Part shown: positions 7,162 through 15,437 of the stretch, piece by piece
How the letters are laid out: each line of letters starts with the position of its first letter
Numbering within the stretch: the stretch's first letter is position 1
NCBI GenBank assembly: GCA_900545955.1
Contig: URAU01000011.1
Location: 35,502 to 99,501 of the forward strand
Source: an uncultured Porphyromonadaceae bacterium
GTDB taxonomy: Bacteria > Bacteroidota > Bacteroidia > Bacteroidales > Muribaculaceae
Direction of reading: 5' to 3'
DNA: 64,000 bases
The notes under the pieces: generated by a model
The model's database searches: none
Told to the model about the DNA's origin: nothing
Seen by the model: only the letters and a program-made list of their open reading frames with translations
Translations under genes and position numbers: made by a program

Positions 7162-9195
7162 ATGAATAAAGAACTCATCAACAAGGCTGCCAACACCGTG
7201 CGCGTGCTCGCAGCCTCAATGGTCGAGAAAGCCAAATCGGGTCATCCCGGTGGCGCCATGGGTGGCGCCGACTTTGTCAACGTGCTTTATTCCAAGTATC
7301 TCATAACCGACCCCGACGATCCCACCTGGATTGCCCGCGACCGCTTCTTCCTCGATCCGGGCCATATGTCGCCCATGCTCTATTCGGTACTTGCCCTCAC
7401 CGGCAAATATACCGTCGAGGAGCTTCAGCAGTTCCGCCAGTGGGGGAGCGTCACCCCCGGCCATCCCGAGCTTGATCCTCACCGCGGGGTTGAGAACACC
7501 TCCGGACCGCTCGGCCAGGGTCACACCATGGCCGTGGGCTGCGCTATCGCAGAGCGCTTCCTCCAGGCTCGTTTCGGCGACGTTGTGGCTCACAAGACCT
7601 ACGCCTTCATCAGCGACGGCGGCGTGCAGGAGGAAATCTCGCAGGGCGCCGGCCGTATTGCCGGATTCCTGGGCCTGAGCAACCTCATAATGTTCTACGA
7701 CAGCAACCGCGTGCAGCTTTCCACCAATGTGGATGCTGTCGACGCTGAAGACGTCTGCGCCAAATATGCAGCGTGGGGCTGGAACGTGATTGAAATCGAC
7801 GGCACCGATCCTGAGGCCATCGCCAAGGCCATCGAGACCGCACAGGCCGAGACCAAGCGTCCGACCATTATCGTGGGCCACACCGTGATGGGCCGCGGCG
7901 CCGTAACCGCCTCCGGCGAGCTTTTTGAAGGAAAATGCTCCACCCACGGCCAGCCTCTGAGCAAGAGCGGCGCCGACTACGCAAAGACTATGGAGCATCT
8001 CGGCGCCGACCCCGCCAATCCCTGGATTATTCCCGCCGACGTGCAGAAGCTCTATGCCGACCGCAACGAGCAGCTGCGCAAGATTGCCGCCGAGCGCCAT
8101 GCTGCCGAGAAAGCATGGGCGGAGGCCAATCCCGAGCTCGCCCGCAAGCTCGACGACTTCATCAACAACCGTCTGCCTGAAATCGACTATTCCGCCATCG
8201 TGCAGAAAGCCGACGACGCCACCCGCAACGCTTCGGCCACCGTTCTGGCCACGCTCGCCGAGAAGGTCGAGAACATGATTGTTTCGAGTGCCGACCTTGC
8301 CAACTCCGACAAGACCGACGGCTTCCTCAAGAAGACACATCAGTTCCTTCCCGGCGACTTCTCCGGTGCCTTCCTCCAGGCCGGTGTATCCGAGCTTACC
8401 ATGGCCTCGATTATGAACGGCATCGCTCTGCATGGCGGCGTAATCGCAGCCTGCGGCACATTCTTCGTATTCTCCGACTACATGAAGCCCGCCGTGCGCC
8501 TTGCAGCTCTCATGGAGCTCCCCGTGAAATATATCTGGACCCACGACGCATTCCGCGTGGGCGAGGACGGCCCCACCCACGAACCCGTGGAGCAGGAGGC
8601 TCAGATCCGCCTTATGGAGGAACTCAAGAACTTCTCGGGCAAGCCCTCGATGCTCGTGCTCCGTCCGGCCGACGCTGTGGAGACCTCCGTGGCATGGCAG
8701 ATGGCGATGGACAACTTCTCGACTCCCACAGCCCTCATCCTTTCGCGTCAGAATATCAAGGATCTCCCCGCTGCTACCGGCAACCGCTTCGAGGAGGCTC
8801 TCGGCGCCCATCAGGGCGGTTATGTGGTGATGGACACTCCTCACCCGCAGGTTGTGCTCGTAGCCAACGGCTCGGAGGTTTCCCTCCTCTGTGAAGTGGC
8901 CGTAGAGCTTGAGGCCGGCGGCGTGCCTTGCCGCGTGGTTTCCGTGCCCTCCATCGGCGTGTTCGAGCAGCAGGACAAGGATTACCGCCTGAGCGTTATT
9001 CCCGAAGGTGTGCCCGTATTCGGTCTCACAGCCGGCCTCCCCTCCACGCTCCGCGGTGTGGTAGGACGCGATGGAATGGTGTTTGGCCTCGACCACTTCG
9101 GTGCATCCGCTCCATATAAGGTGCTCGACGAGAAGTTCGGCTTTACCGTGCAGAACATCACCGAGCAGGTGCTCCGTTTCCTCCACCGCATCTGA
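7162..9195 (+). CDS. tkt: Transketolase
   Basis: A 677-residue thiamine-diphosphate enzyme of the non-oxidative pentose phosphate pathway that moves two-carbon ketol units between sugar phosphates. The ATG at 7162 gives the normal N-terminus (MNKELINKAANTVRVLAASM), although the frame stays open upstream to 7084. Motifs: SGHPGGAMGGADF (about 26-38); the cofactor-binding ISDGGVQEEISQGAGRIAGF; and the pyrimidine-domain HDAFRVGEDGPTHEPVEQ, in which Glu468 should activate the cofactor. Length is normal for the family. A strong terminator follows. It is convergent with nothing and probably monocistronic. Confidence 0.97.
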   Translation: MNKELINKAANTVRVLAASMVEKAKSGHPGGAMGGADFVNVLYSKYLITDPDDPTWIARDRFFLDPGHMSPMLYSVLALTGKYTVEELQQFRQWGSVTPGHPELDPHRGVENTSGPLGQGHTMAVGCAIAERFLQARFGDVVAHKTYAFISDGGVQEEISQGAGRIAGFLGLSNLIMFYDSNRVQLSTNVDAVDAEDVCAKYAAWGWNVIEIDGTDPEAIAKAIETAQAETKRPTIIVGHTVMGRGAVTASGELFEGKCSTHGQPLSKSGADYAKTMEHLGADPANPWIIPADVQKLYADRNEQLRKIAAERHAAEKAWAEANPELARKLDDFINNRLPEIDYSAIVQKADDATRNASATVLATLAEKVENMIVSSADLANSDKTDGFLKKTHQFLPGDFSGAFLQAGVSELTMASIMNGIALHGGVIAACGTFFVFSDYMKPAVRLAALMELPVKYIWTHDAFRVGEDGPTHEPVEQEAQIRLMEELKNFSGKPSMLVLRPADAVETSVAWQMAMDNFSTPTALILSRQNIKDLPAATGNRFEEALGAHQGGYVVMDTPHPQVVLVANGSEVSLLCEVAVELEAGGVPCRVVSVPSIGVFEQQDKDYRLSVIPEGVPVFGLTAGLPSTLRGVVGRDGMVFGLDHFGASAPYKVLDEKFGFTVQNITEQVLRFLHRI

Positions 9196-9220
9196 TAGTA
9201 TTTTATCTAAAGCCTCATAT

Positions 9221-9256
9221 CGGCGGCGTGCCCCCTCGCGGGCGCGCCGCCGTTTT
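9221..9256 (+). terminator. Rho-independent terminator after transketolase
   Basis: A 13-bp stem (9221-9233 with 9240-9252, one G-T pair) has a 6-nt loop CCTCGC and is followed by TTTT. Confidence 0.85.
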
Positions 9257-9284
9257 GTAATTCAAATAATTATTCGTATCTTTC
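9254..9284 (+). promoter_or_regulatory. Promoter of the WG-repeat lipoprotein gene
   Basis: TTTG at 9254-9257, a 19-bp spacer and TATCTTTC at 9277-9284 (one mismatch to TAnnTTTG). The TTTG overlaps the T-tail of the preceding terminator. Confidence 0.5.
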
Positions 9285-9372
9285 AGCCACCGTTTCCGCT
9301 ATAGCCCTCGGGCAGTTACTTATGGCTTAATCTAACCCGATGAAATCATTATTCACATAACAGTTTTTATTT

Positions 9373-11124
9373 ATGAGTTTGAAAACCACATTCGGTCTGG
9401 CTCTGGCTTCTGCCGCCGGACTGGCTATGGCCTCGTGTGCAGGTAGCGACGGCGCTAAGATGGAATATGTTGCGGTCCAGCAGGAGGCCGACGGCAACTG
9501 GAGCCTTTATGCTCCCGACGGCACCCTCCTCTACGAGGACGAGTTCAAGAACGCCCCCTCGGCCGTAATCAACGGCTATTTCTCTGTTGAAGAGGGTAAG
9601 GGCTATACCCTCTATAAGGTCGGTGAGAAACCCGAACCGGTGGCCGACTGCGAGGGCCTGAAATATGTGGGCTATATGGCCGACGGCCTCGTGCCCGTCA
9701 CGCTTCCAAAGGAACGCATCTCCTTAGTCGACGGCTCCGGCAAGCGCGTGTTCACTCTCGATCCGGTCGGCGGTAAGGAAATCACCTATTGCTCGCATGG
9801 CTACTCCGACGGAATGCTGACCGTAATGGCTGAAGATGGCAACATGGGTTATGTCGACACCAAAGGCGAATATATCGTTGAACCTAAGTACAGCACCTGC
9901 AACGATTTCTCCGAAGGCCTGGCTCTGGTTTTGAAAACCATTGGCGAAGGCGAGGATGCCGAAACCAAATATATCGTAATCAATAAGAAAGGCGACGAGG
10001 TGTTTGCCCTCAAGGCGGGGTTTGCGCCTGAGATGTTTAAGTATGGTTCTGGCTACCTGCCCGTCAAGGATACAAACGGGCATATCCTGTTTTACGATAA
10101 AAAGGGGGAGGTATACTTTAAATCCCCCAACAAAGTGAAAGGGGTGGGAACCTACAACGACAAGATGTTTGCTTTCTATACCGAAGATGGCGAGTGGGGC
10201 GTGATGGACTACCAATGCGAAACCCTCGTACGCCCGAAATACACCCATACGCAACTGATGAGCGACGGCCGTATCCTCGCCGTAGACGACAAGCGTGCCG
10301 ATGTATTCGACGACAAGGGCAATACGCTCTACCGCATCGACGACTACAACTATGTATTCTACTGGGAGGGGTTCGGGCTGATAGCAGCCGACAAGCGTAC
10401 GCAGACTTTCCTCGACGAAAACGGCAAACCAATCCGTTCGGCTGAATTTAATGAAGTCCGCGCGTCCGAAAGCGCAAGCTACGGTGTATACAGCGACTAC
10501 TTCAATATGGCTGCCGTAGTGTCCGACGTAACCTCGATGATTACTCCCAAAGGCGTGGGCGAGTTTGTGCTCGGCGAGGCTCCCTCAGCCCATTTCTCCG
10601 CCCCTGCCGACTACTGCTACACTTCCACGCCCGACATCCCGTCGCTTGAAAAGAGCGGTTACCACTATACCGTCAGCGTCCAGGCTCAGTTCAGCTCAAA
10701 TATGGCCGACTACTCCTACGGCTTCTACGGCTATGACTACCGCCGCACCAACTACTGGCGCACTGGTTGTCAGCTCGTAGGGATGCGCATCTTCATCAAC
10801 ACGCAGACCGACTGGGGCAACGACGGGAGTCTTGCCATCGTGAAGGATCTGGAGGGTAAAGGCTATGCAAGCGTCGCCACTACCGCCGCCGATGCGTCGG
10901 AATTCATCGCATTGCTTAGCAAGGATGGCATACTGGTTACTGTATCGAGCACGAAAGGGGCTTCGAACGGCCGTGTAGTTGTGCAGAAAAATACGCCGGA
11001 AACCCTCGCAGCTATCCGCGACCGCATCGTCGCCATGGGCGGCAAGGCGGGTGCGCCAGCCGAAAAGTCTACCGAGCAAACTGAAATCGTCGAAACCGCC
11101 GACACCATGGCCGTTGAGAAATAA
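9373..11124 (+). CDS. WG-repeat lipoprotein
   Basis: A 583-residue exported protein. The signal peptide ends in GLAMASC, so Cys22 is a probable lipidation site and the protein is likely anchored in the outer membrane. The body holds repeated beta-units of the WG-repeat type, for example NMGYVDTKGEYIVEPKYSTC, FSEGLALV, EWGVMDYQCETLVRPKYTHT and DKRADVFDDKGNTLYRI; these usually form a propeller-like surface. The C-terminal third (after about residue 370) is different, Tyr-rich, and I cannot assign it. The tail is Glu/Thr-rich. Function is unknown; binding or scaffold roles are typical for WG repeats. It has its own promoter and a stem-loop after the stop. Confidence 0.75.
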   Translation: MSLKTTFGLALASAAGLAMASCAGSDGAKMEYVAVQQEADGNWSLYAPDGTLLYEDEFKNAPSAVINGYFSVEEGKGYTLYKVGEKPEPVADCEGLKYVGYMADGLVPVTLPKERISLVDGSGKRVFTLDPVGGKEITYCSHGYSDGMLTVMAEDGNMGYVDTKGEYIVEPKYSTCNDFSEGLALVLKTIGEGEDAETKYIVINKKGDEVFALKAGFAPEMFKYGSGYLPVKDTNGHILFYDKKGEVYFKSPNKVKGVGTYNDKMFAFYTEDGEWGVMDYQCETLVRPKYTHTQLMSDGRILAVDDKRADVFDDKGNTLYRIDDYNYVFYWEGFGLIAADKRTQTFLDENGKPIRSAEFNEVRASESASYGVYSDYFNMAAVVSDVTSMITPKGVGEFVLGEAPSAHFSAPADYCYTSTPDIPSLEKSGYHYTVSVQAQFSSNMADYSYGFYGYDYRRTNYWRTGCQLVGMRIFINTQTDWGNDGSLAIVKDLEGKGYASVATTAADASEFIALLSKDGILVTVSSTKGASNGRVVVQKNTPETLAAIRDRIVAMGGKAGAPAEKSTEQTEIVETADTMAVEK

Positions 11125-11507
11125 TTCCGTACATCGCTGAATTTTAACAATAACCTCGGAAACCATCCTGCCGTTTCCGGGGTTATTCATGTAGAGAGGC
11201 AAGCGCCTGAATAGTGCATTTAGTGGTAGCGACCCGGCAAACTCGTGATGTAAGGTTATTCACATTTTTAGCTTTTTAGGGGCGGAAATGTGAAATAATC
11301 GAAATATATTTCTTAACTTTACGTCGATTTTTGCGGGCATAGCCTTTGGAACAGGGCTTTCCGGCTATAAAATGCTACGTATTTCGCTGAATGCGTGGCG
11401 TTTCGGTGCGGTTTCCGCGGCGCGCTCGCTTTAATCGGAGGGACAAGGGATGAAACGATAAAATATAATTTCATAAATACAATCACAAAACGTTTTAAAA
11501 TTTATCT
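11125..11507 (+). promoter_or_regulatory. Stem-loop, promoter and long leader before the first OmpA-like gene
   Basis: This 383-bp gap has no gene. A 15-bp stem (11149-11163 with 11173-11187, one G-T pair) lies just after the preceding stop but lacks a T-run. A -7-like box TAACTTTA is at 11314-11321. The sequence from it (TTTACG then GATTTTTGC) is matched at the second paralogue (13157 onward), so the promoter is probably conserved between them. The leader would be about 180 nt. A palindrome AAAACGTTTT (11487-11496) sits 11 bp before the ATG and is also shared with the paralogue. Confidence 0.55.
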
Positions 11508-12716
11508 ATGAAAAAGAGTTCTATCTTAGCATTGAGTCTGGCAATGGCCGCTACTACTGCCGTGGCTCAGAATGCTCAGGAAGTGACCTACACCGAGGAT
11601 CCCTCGCAGGGTGTGCTTCTGAACAAGTTTGAGAACAACTGGTTCATTCAGGCTGAAGGCGGTGTGGCCGTCGGCTTTACCCACGAGGACCAGCACCGTA
11701 AGTTCGGCGACCGCTTCGCTCCCGCAGCTTCGCTCTATGTGGGCAAATGGTTCAGCCCCATCATCGGTGCCCGTCTGGGCGCTGACTTCCTTTCGGTGAA
11801 GGGTCTCCACAAATATGAAATGGACGCTATCGGTGCTCAGCCCTGGGAAAACTCCGTCAATGGCTACGAGAAGACCAAGGTGAACTACATCGGCCCGGGC
11901 TTCGACGTGATGATCAACCTCACCAACTGGTGGTGCGGCTATAAGCCCAACCGTGTCTACAACGCATACTTCTATGCCGGTGGTGCCTACTACTGGACGT
12001 TTGCAAAACGCCCCAAAAACGGCAACTACAACGACCTCGAGTGGAAGAATGCAAACGATAAGGTTATCGCTCTCCGCGCCGGTATCACTCAGGAATTCAA
12101 TCTCAGCAAGCACTTCGCCCTCGGTCTCGACCTCCGCGCTACCGCCATCGAGAACCACAACGACGGCTACGGCTACACCGGCGTAGTTGCTGAAGCCCTC
12201 CTCACCGCTACCTACAAGTTCGGCAAGACCGAGTGGAACGCTCCCGTGGTTCCCGTCTGCGCTCCCGCCGGCGAAAACTGCGACGAATACCGCGCACGCC
12301 TTCAGGCTGCCGACGCCCGCATCGCCGACCTCGAAGCTCAGCTCAAGGCCTGCCTGAACCGCCCCGTTCAGAAGGAAGTTGTAACCAAGGCACCCCTTGC
12401 CACCATCTACTATCCCATCAACGTATACCGTCTGACTTCGGTCGACAAGCGCGTGCTTGAGTCGGTTGCCAACGTAATGAAGGCTGACACGAAGAAGAAA
12501 TACACCCTTACCGGATGGGCCGACAACTACACTGGCACTGATGCCTACAACAAGCGTCTGCGCGAAAACCGCGTGAACACCGTGAAGGCTCAGCTCGTGC
12601 GCTACGGCGTAGCCGACAGCCAGCTCAACGCTACCATCAACAACGGCAACCGCGTTGACCTCGGCGACAAGTGCCTCACCCTCGACCGCGCCGTCACCAT
12701 CGAGGTGGCTGAATAA
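11508..12716 (+). CDS. OmpA-family outer-membrane protein, copy 1
   Basis: A 402-residue protein with a signal peptide (MKKSSILALSLAMAATTAVA). An N-terminal barrel domain (about 30-245; NNWFIQAEGGVAVGFTHED, PAASLYVGKWFSPIIGARLG, NWWCGYKPNRVYNAYFYAGG) follows. A Cys-containing linker (CAPAGENCDEYRARLQ) leads to a short predicted coiled coil (AADARIADLEAQLKACL) and a C-terminal OmpA-like peptidoglycan-binding domain (TLTGWADNYTGTDAYNKRLR...). It should tether the outer membrane to the cell wall and is probably abundant. The second copy at 13351 has the same design; their last 383 bp are identical while the barrels differ. The 27 bases from the ATG are also identical. Confidence 0.92.
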   Translation: MKKSSILALSLAMAATTAVAQNAQEVTYTEDPSQGVLLNKFENNWFIQAEGGVAVGFTHEDQHRKFGDRFAPAASLYVGKWFSPIIGARLGADFLSVKGLHKYEMDAIGAQPWENSVNGYEKTKVNYIGPGFDVMINLTNWWCGYKPNRVYNAYFYAGGAYYWTFAKRPKNGNYNDLEWKNANDKVIALRAGITQEFNLSKHFALGLDLRATAIENHNDGYGYTGVVAEALLTATYKFGKTEWNAPVVPVCAPAGENCDEYRARLQAADARIADLEAQLKACLNRPVQKEVVTKAPLATIYYPINVYRLTSVDKRVLESVANVMKADTKKKYTLTGWADNYTGTDAYNKRLRENRVNTVKAQLVRYGVADSQLNATINNGNRVDLGDKCLTLDRAVTIEVAE

Positions 12717-12718
12717 TC
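12336..12718 (+). repeat. 383-bp perfect direct repeat, copy 1 (OmpA-like 3' end)
   Basis: Compared base by base with 14197-14579 at a constant offset of 1861, no difference is seen. The repeat starts after a single silent difference at 12335/14196 and ends 2 bases past the stop codon. Confidence 0.9.
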
Positions 12719-12774
12719 AGCGTTACATTCGACCTTCCGCTCCATTGCGGGGGTCGTCATCAGACGAAAATTTT

Positions 12775-12814
12775 GAAAAGTGTGTTGGAATCGTCCGATT
12801 CCGGCACACTTTTC
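12775..12814 (+). terminator. Terminator-like hairpin after OmpA-like copy 1
   Basis: GAAAAGTGTG (12775-12784) and GGAATC (12787-12792) pair with GATTCC (12797-12802) and CACACTTTTC (12805-12814), with a 4-nt loop and a 2-nt internal bulge on each side. The descending TTTTC acts as the T-rich tail. Confidence 0.7.
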
Positions 12815-12965
12815 CATTATAAGGTGATTGAAACTTTTTTAGAAAAGAATTTGAGAGGATTTTGGAGCGGAATTAACCTGAAAATGAGGGTGCGATGCGG
12901 GCATCGAGACCGAAAAAGAGTTTGAAAGTAGTAAAAAGAGACCAAATGCTTTAAGAATATATTTT

Positions 12966-13000
12966 GTGAAGTCATTTTAAGAGAAAGTTTAAATTACGTC
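12966..13000 (+). repeat. Partial copy of the PBP1A-upstream repeat
   Basis: These 35 bases match 61488-61522 with only about five differences (shared core ATTTTAAGA then AAAGTTTAAAT). The left arm that would complete the inverted repeat is not recognised here. Confidence 0.6.
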
Positions 13001-13350
13001 GGTATATAGGCTTGTCCTTAATTCCCTTTTCTTCGGTCCGCTGACATAGTCGCTTAAGTGTCCTCGTTTCCCGTCGTCAGGAGCAGTTATGCAATATTTT
13101 ATCAAGAAATAATGCAAAAATCCCCCGTTAATAAACAAGTTTTAAAATTTATTTACTACCTTTACGCTGATTTTTGCATCCAACCGCCACCGCAGTGACA
13201 CTGCTGCGTCCTTGTAGCGATTAATGCATTGATTACCAGTGGGGGGTCATTGCGCTATGGCTTCTGATGCCGGTGCGGTGCTCTCCTGGGGGATGGGTAA
13301 TAATTTATGTAAAATCATAATATAGTCTTAAAACGTTTTAAACATTATCT

Positions 13351-14577
13351 ATGAAAAAGAGTTCTATCTTAGCATTGTGCGTCACCATGGCTGCATCGGC
13401 CGCTATGGCACAGAATGCTCAGGAGGTTACCTACACGGAGGACGCCTCGCAGGGACTGCTGGTGAACAAGTTCAAGAGCAACTGGTTCATTCAGGCTGAG
13501 GCCGGTGCTGCCGTAGGCCTTACCCATGAGGACCAGCACCTGAAGTTCGGCAAGCGTATCACTCCTGCCGCATCGCTGTATGTAGGCAAATGGTTCACCC
13601 CGATTCTTGGTGCCCGTCTCGGTGTTGATTATCTCGCTGTGAAAGGTCTGCATAAGTACGACAACGAAGCTGTCGGCGCCGAGCCCTGGCTTCTTCCCGA
13701 GGATGGTCTGGAGAAGACCAAAGTAAACTACATCGGACCGGCCTTCGACGTTATGGTAAACCTCTCCAACTGGTGGTGCGGCTATAACCCCAAACGCGTC
13801 TACAATGCATATTTCTATGCCGGTGGAGCCTTCTATTGGACGATGGCCAAGCGCCCCGAATACCATCCCTATACAGAAAACGACAACTGGGGTGACCTCG
13901 AGTGGCACAACGCCCACGACAAGGTACTCGCCATCCGTGCCGGTATTACTCAGGAATTCAATATCACCGAGCGCTTCGCCCTTGGTCTCGATCTCCGCGC
14001 AACCGCCGTATCCAACCATAACGACGGCTACGGCTATACCGGCGTAATCGGTCAGGCTCTCATCACCGCCACCTACAAGTTCGGCAAGACCGAGTGGAAC
14101 GCTCCCGTGGTTCCCGTGTGCCCCCCTGCCGGCGAAAACTGCGACGAATACCGCGCACGCCTTCAGGCTGCCGACGCCCGTATCGCCGACCTCGAGGCTC
14201 AGCTCAAGGCCTGCCTGAACCGCCCCGTTCAGAAGGAAGTTGTAACCAAGGCACCCCTTGCCACCATCTACTATCCCATCAACGTATACCGTCTGACTTC
14301 GGTCGACAAGCGCGTGCTTGAGTCGGTTGCCAACGTAATGAAGGCTGACACGAAGAAGAAATACACCCTTACCGGATGGGCCGACAACTACACTGGCACT
14401 GATGCCTACAACAAGCGTCTGCGCGAAAACCGCGTGAACACCGTGAAGGCTCAGCTCGTGCGCTACGGCGTAGCCGACAGCCAGCTCAACGCTACCATCA
14501 ACAACGGCAACCGCGTTGACCTCGGCGACAAGTGCCTCACCCTCGACCGCGCCGTCACCATCGAGGTGGCTGAATAA
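13351..14577 (+). CDS. OmpA-family outer-membrane protein, copy 2
   Basis: A 408-residue paralogue of the 11508 gene with the same order: signal peptide (MKKSSILALCVTMAASAAMA), barrel domain, CPPAGENCDEYRARLQ linker, short coiled coil and OmpA-like peptidoglycan-binding domain. The barrel diverges, for example through a short insertion (EYHPYTENDNWG) in an extracellular-loop position. From the linker on the proteins are nearly identical, and 14197-14579 is base-for-base the same as 12336-12718. This points to recent gene conversion or duplication with loop diversification. It has its own promoter and long leader, so the two copies can be expressed independently. Confidence 0.92.
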   Translation: MKKSSILALCVTMAASAAMAQNAQEVTYTEDASQGLLVNKFKSNWFIQAEAGAAVGLTHEDQHLKFGKRITPAASLYVGKWFTPILGARLGVDYLAVKGLHKYDNEAVGAEPWLLPEDGLEKTKVNYIGPAFDVMVNLSNWWCGYNPKRVYNAYFYAGGAFYWTMAKRPEYHPYTENDNWGDLEWHNAHDKVLAIRAGITQEFNITERFALGLDLRATAVSNHNDGYGYTGVIGQALITATYKFGKTEWNAPVVPVCPPAGENCDEYRARLQAADARIADLEAQLKACLNRPVQKEVVTKAPLATIYYPINVYRLTSVDKRVLESVANVMKADTKKKYTLTGWADNYTGTDAYNKRLRENRVNTVKAQLVRYGVADSQLNATINNGNRVDLGDKCLTLDRAVTIEVAE

Positions 14578-14579
14578 TC
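14197..14579 (+). repeat. 383-bp perfect direct repeat, copy 2 (OmpA-like 3' end)
   Basis: Second copy of the segment at 12336-12718. Upstream of it only scattered, mostly synonymous differences are seen back to about 14075; then the barrels diverge. Confidence 0.9.
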
Positions 14580-14641
14580 CGCTTCTTCGGTAGAAGACCA
14601 TTTGATGCCCGGGCCTCCGGCCTCTGCGGCAATCCATACCG

Positions 14642-14680
14642 AACCCCGCCATAATCCCCTTCCGGGCTTCTGGCGGGGTT
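14642..14680 (+). terminator. Terminator-like hairpin after OmpA-like copy 2
   Basis: A perfect 10-bp stem AACCCCGCCA (14642-14651) with TGGCGGGGTT (14671-14680) and a 19-nt loop. The tail TTGCTATTTG is only weakly T-rich. Confidence 0.6.
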
Positions 14681-14709
14681 TGCTATTTGCCGCCTTTTCA
14701 CTACCTTTG
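14679..14709 (+). promoter_or_regulatory. Promoter of ung
   Basis: TTTG at 14679-14682, a 19-bp spacer and TACCTTTG at 14702-14709. Transcription would start near 14716, only about 18 nt before the ATG at 14734, which rules out the upstream in-frame start at 14602. Confidence 0.8.
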
Positions 14710-14733
14710 CTTCTGCACAATAATATAAGTATT

Positions 14734-15396
14734 ATGAATGTAAGAATCGAACCGGGATGGAAGCAGGCTCTCGCTGCAGAATGGGAGTCGCCATATTTCG
14801 CTGACTTGACGGCATTTGTGGCCGATAGATACGCCCATACGCAGGTATTTCCTCCGGGTGGGAAGATTTTCGCCGCTTTCGACGAATGCCCCTTCTCGGA
14901 AGTCAAGGTGGTGATTCTCGGGCAGGATCCCTATCATGGTCCCGGACAGGCCAACGGCCTATGCTTCTCGGTGAATCCGTCTGTGCCGTTTCCGCCGTCG
15001 CTCCGCAATATCTTTAATGAAATTCACGACGATACCGGCGCGCCCATTCCCGCCGACGGCGACCTTTCGCGCTGGGCACGTCAGGGAGTACTTCTGCTAA
15101 ACGCCACGCTCACCGTCGAGGCTCATCAGCCAGGATCGCATCAGGGGAAAGGGTGGGAACGGTTCACCGACAACGTGATCCGCACTCTTTCCGATACCCG
15201 CGATGGGTTGGTGTTCATCCTCTGGGGAAGCTACGCCCAGAGCAAGGCGCCGCTTATCGATGCGTCGAAGCATCTGGTTCTCCGCTCTGTTCATCCCTCT
15301 CCGCTGTCGGCCCACCGGGGCTTCTTCGGTAACCACCATTTCTCGCGCGCGAATGCCTACCTGCAGGCTCATGGCAAGACGCCTATCGTATGGTGA
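14734..15396 (+). CDS. ung: Uracil-DNA glycosylase (family 1)
   Basis: A 220-residue base-excision-repair enzyme that removes uracil from DNA. It has the water-activating motif GQDPYHG (63-69, Asp65), the uracil-binding LCFSV segment and the DNA-intercalating HPSPLSAHRGFFG loop. The segment WARQGVLLLNATLTVEAHQP is also typical. Length is normal. The start at 14734 gives MNVRIEPGWKQALAAEW, as in family members. The next gene starts only 41 bp downstream on the same strand, with a TTG start, so it may be cotranscribed. Confidence 0.96.
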   Translation: MNVRIEPGWKQALAAEWESPYFADLTAFVADRYAHTQVFPPGGKIFAAFDECPFSEVKVVILGQDPYHGPGQANGLCFSVNPSVPFPPSLRNIFNEIHDDTGAPIPADGDLSRWARQGVLLLNATLTVEAHQPGSHQGKGWERFTDNVIRTLSDTRDGLVFILWGSYAQSKAPLIDASKHLVLRSVHPSPLSAHRGFFGNHHFSRANAYLQAHGKTPIVW

Positions 15397-15437
15397 GACT
15401 CCACTCTACTTCTTGCAACTCTTTTGATTCCGTTTAA

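Larger units (their letters stand above)
12717..13350 (+). promoter_or_regulatory. Terminator, repeat fragment, promoter and long leader between the two OmpA-like genes
   Basis: This 634-bp gap has no convincing gene. It contains the hairpin at 12775-12814, a 35-bp fragment at 12966-13000 resembling one arm of the inverted repeat upstream of PBP1A, and a -7-like box TACCTTTA at 13157-13164. A leader of about 187 nt with the AAAACGTTTT palindrome (13330-13339) precedes the ATG. Apart from the promoter core and last 40 bp, the leader is not obviously similar to that of copy 1. Confidence 0.5.

Noticed and set aside
7216..9186. A 656-codon open frame antisense to transketolase
   Set aside because: It is a shadow of the highly biased codon use of tkt; the translation is Gly/His-rich without domains, signal or promoter.
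13369..14652. A 427-codon frame antisense to OmpA-like copy 2
   Set aside because: The sense frame has a signal peptide, barrel and OmpA domain; the antisense one has none.
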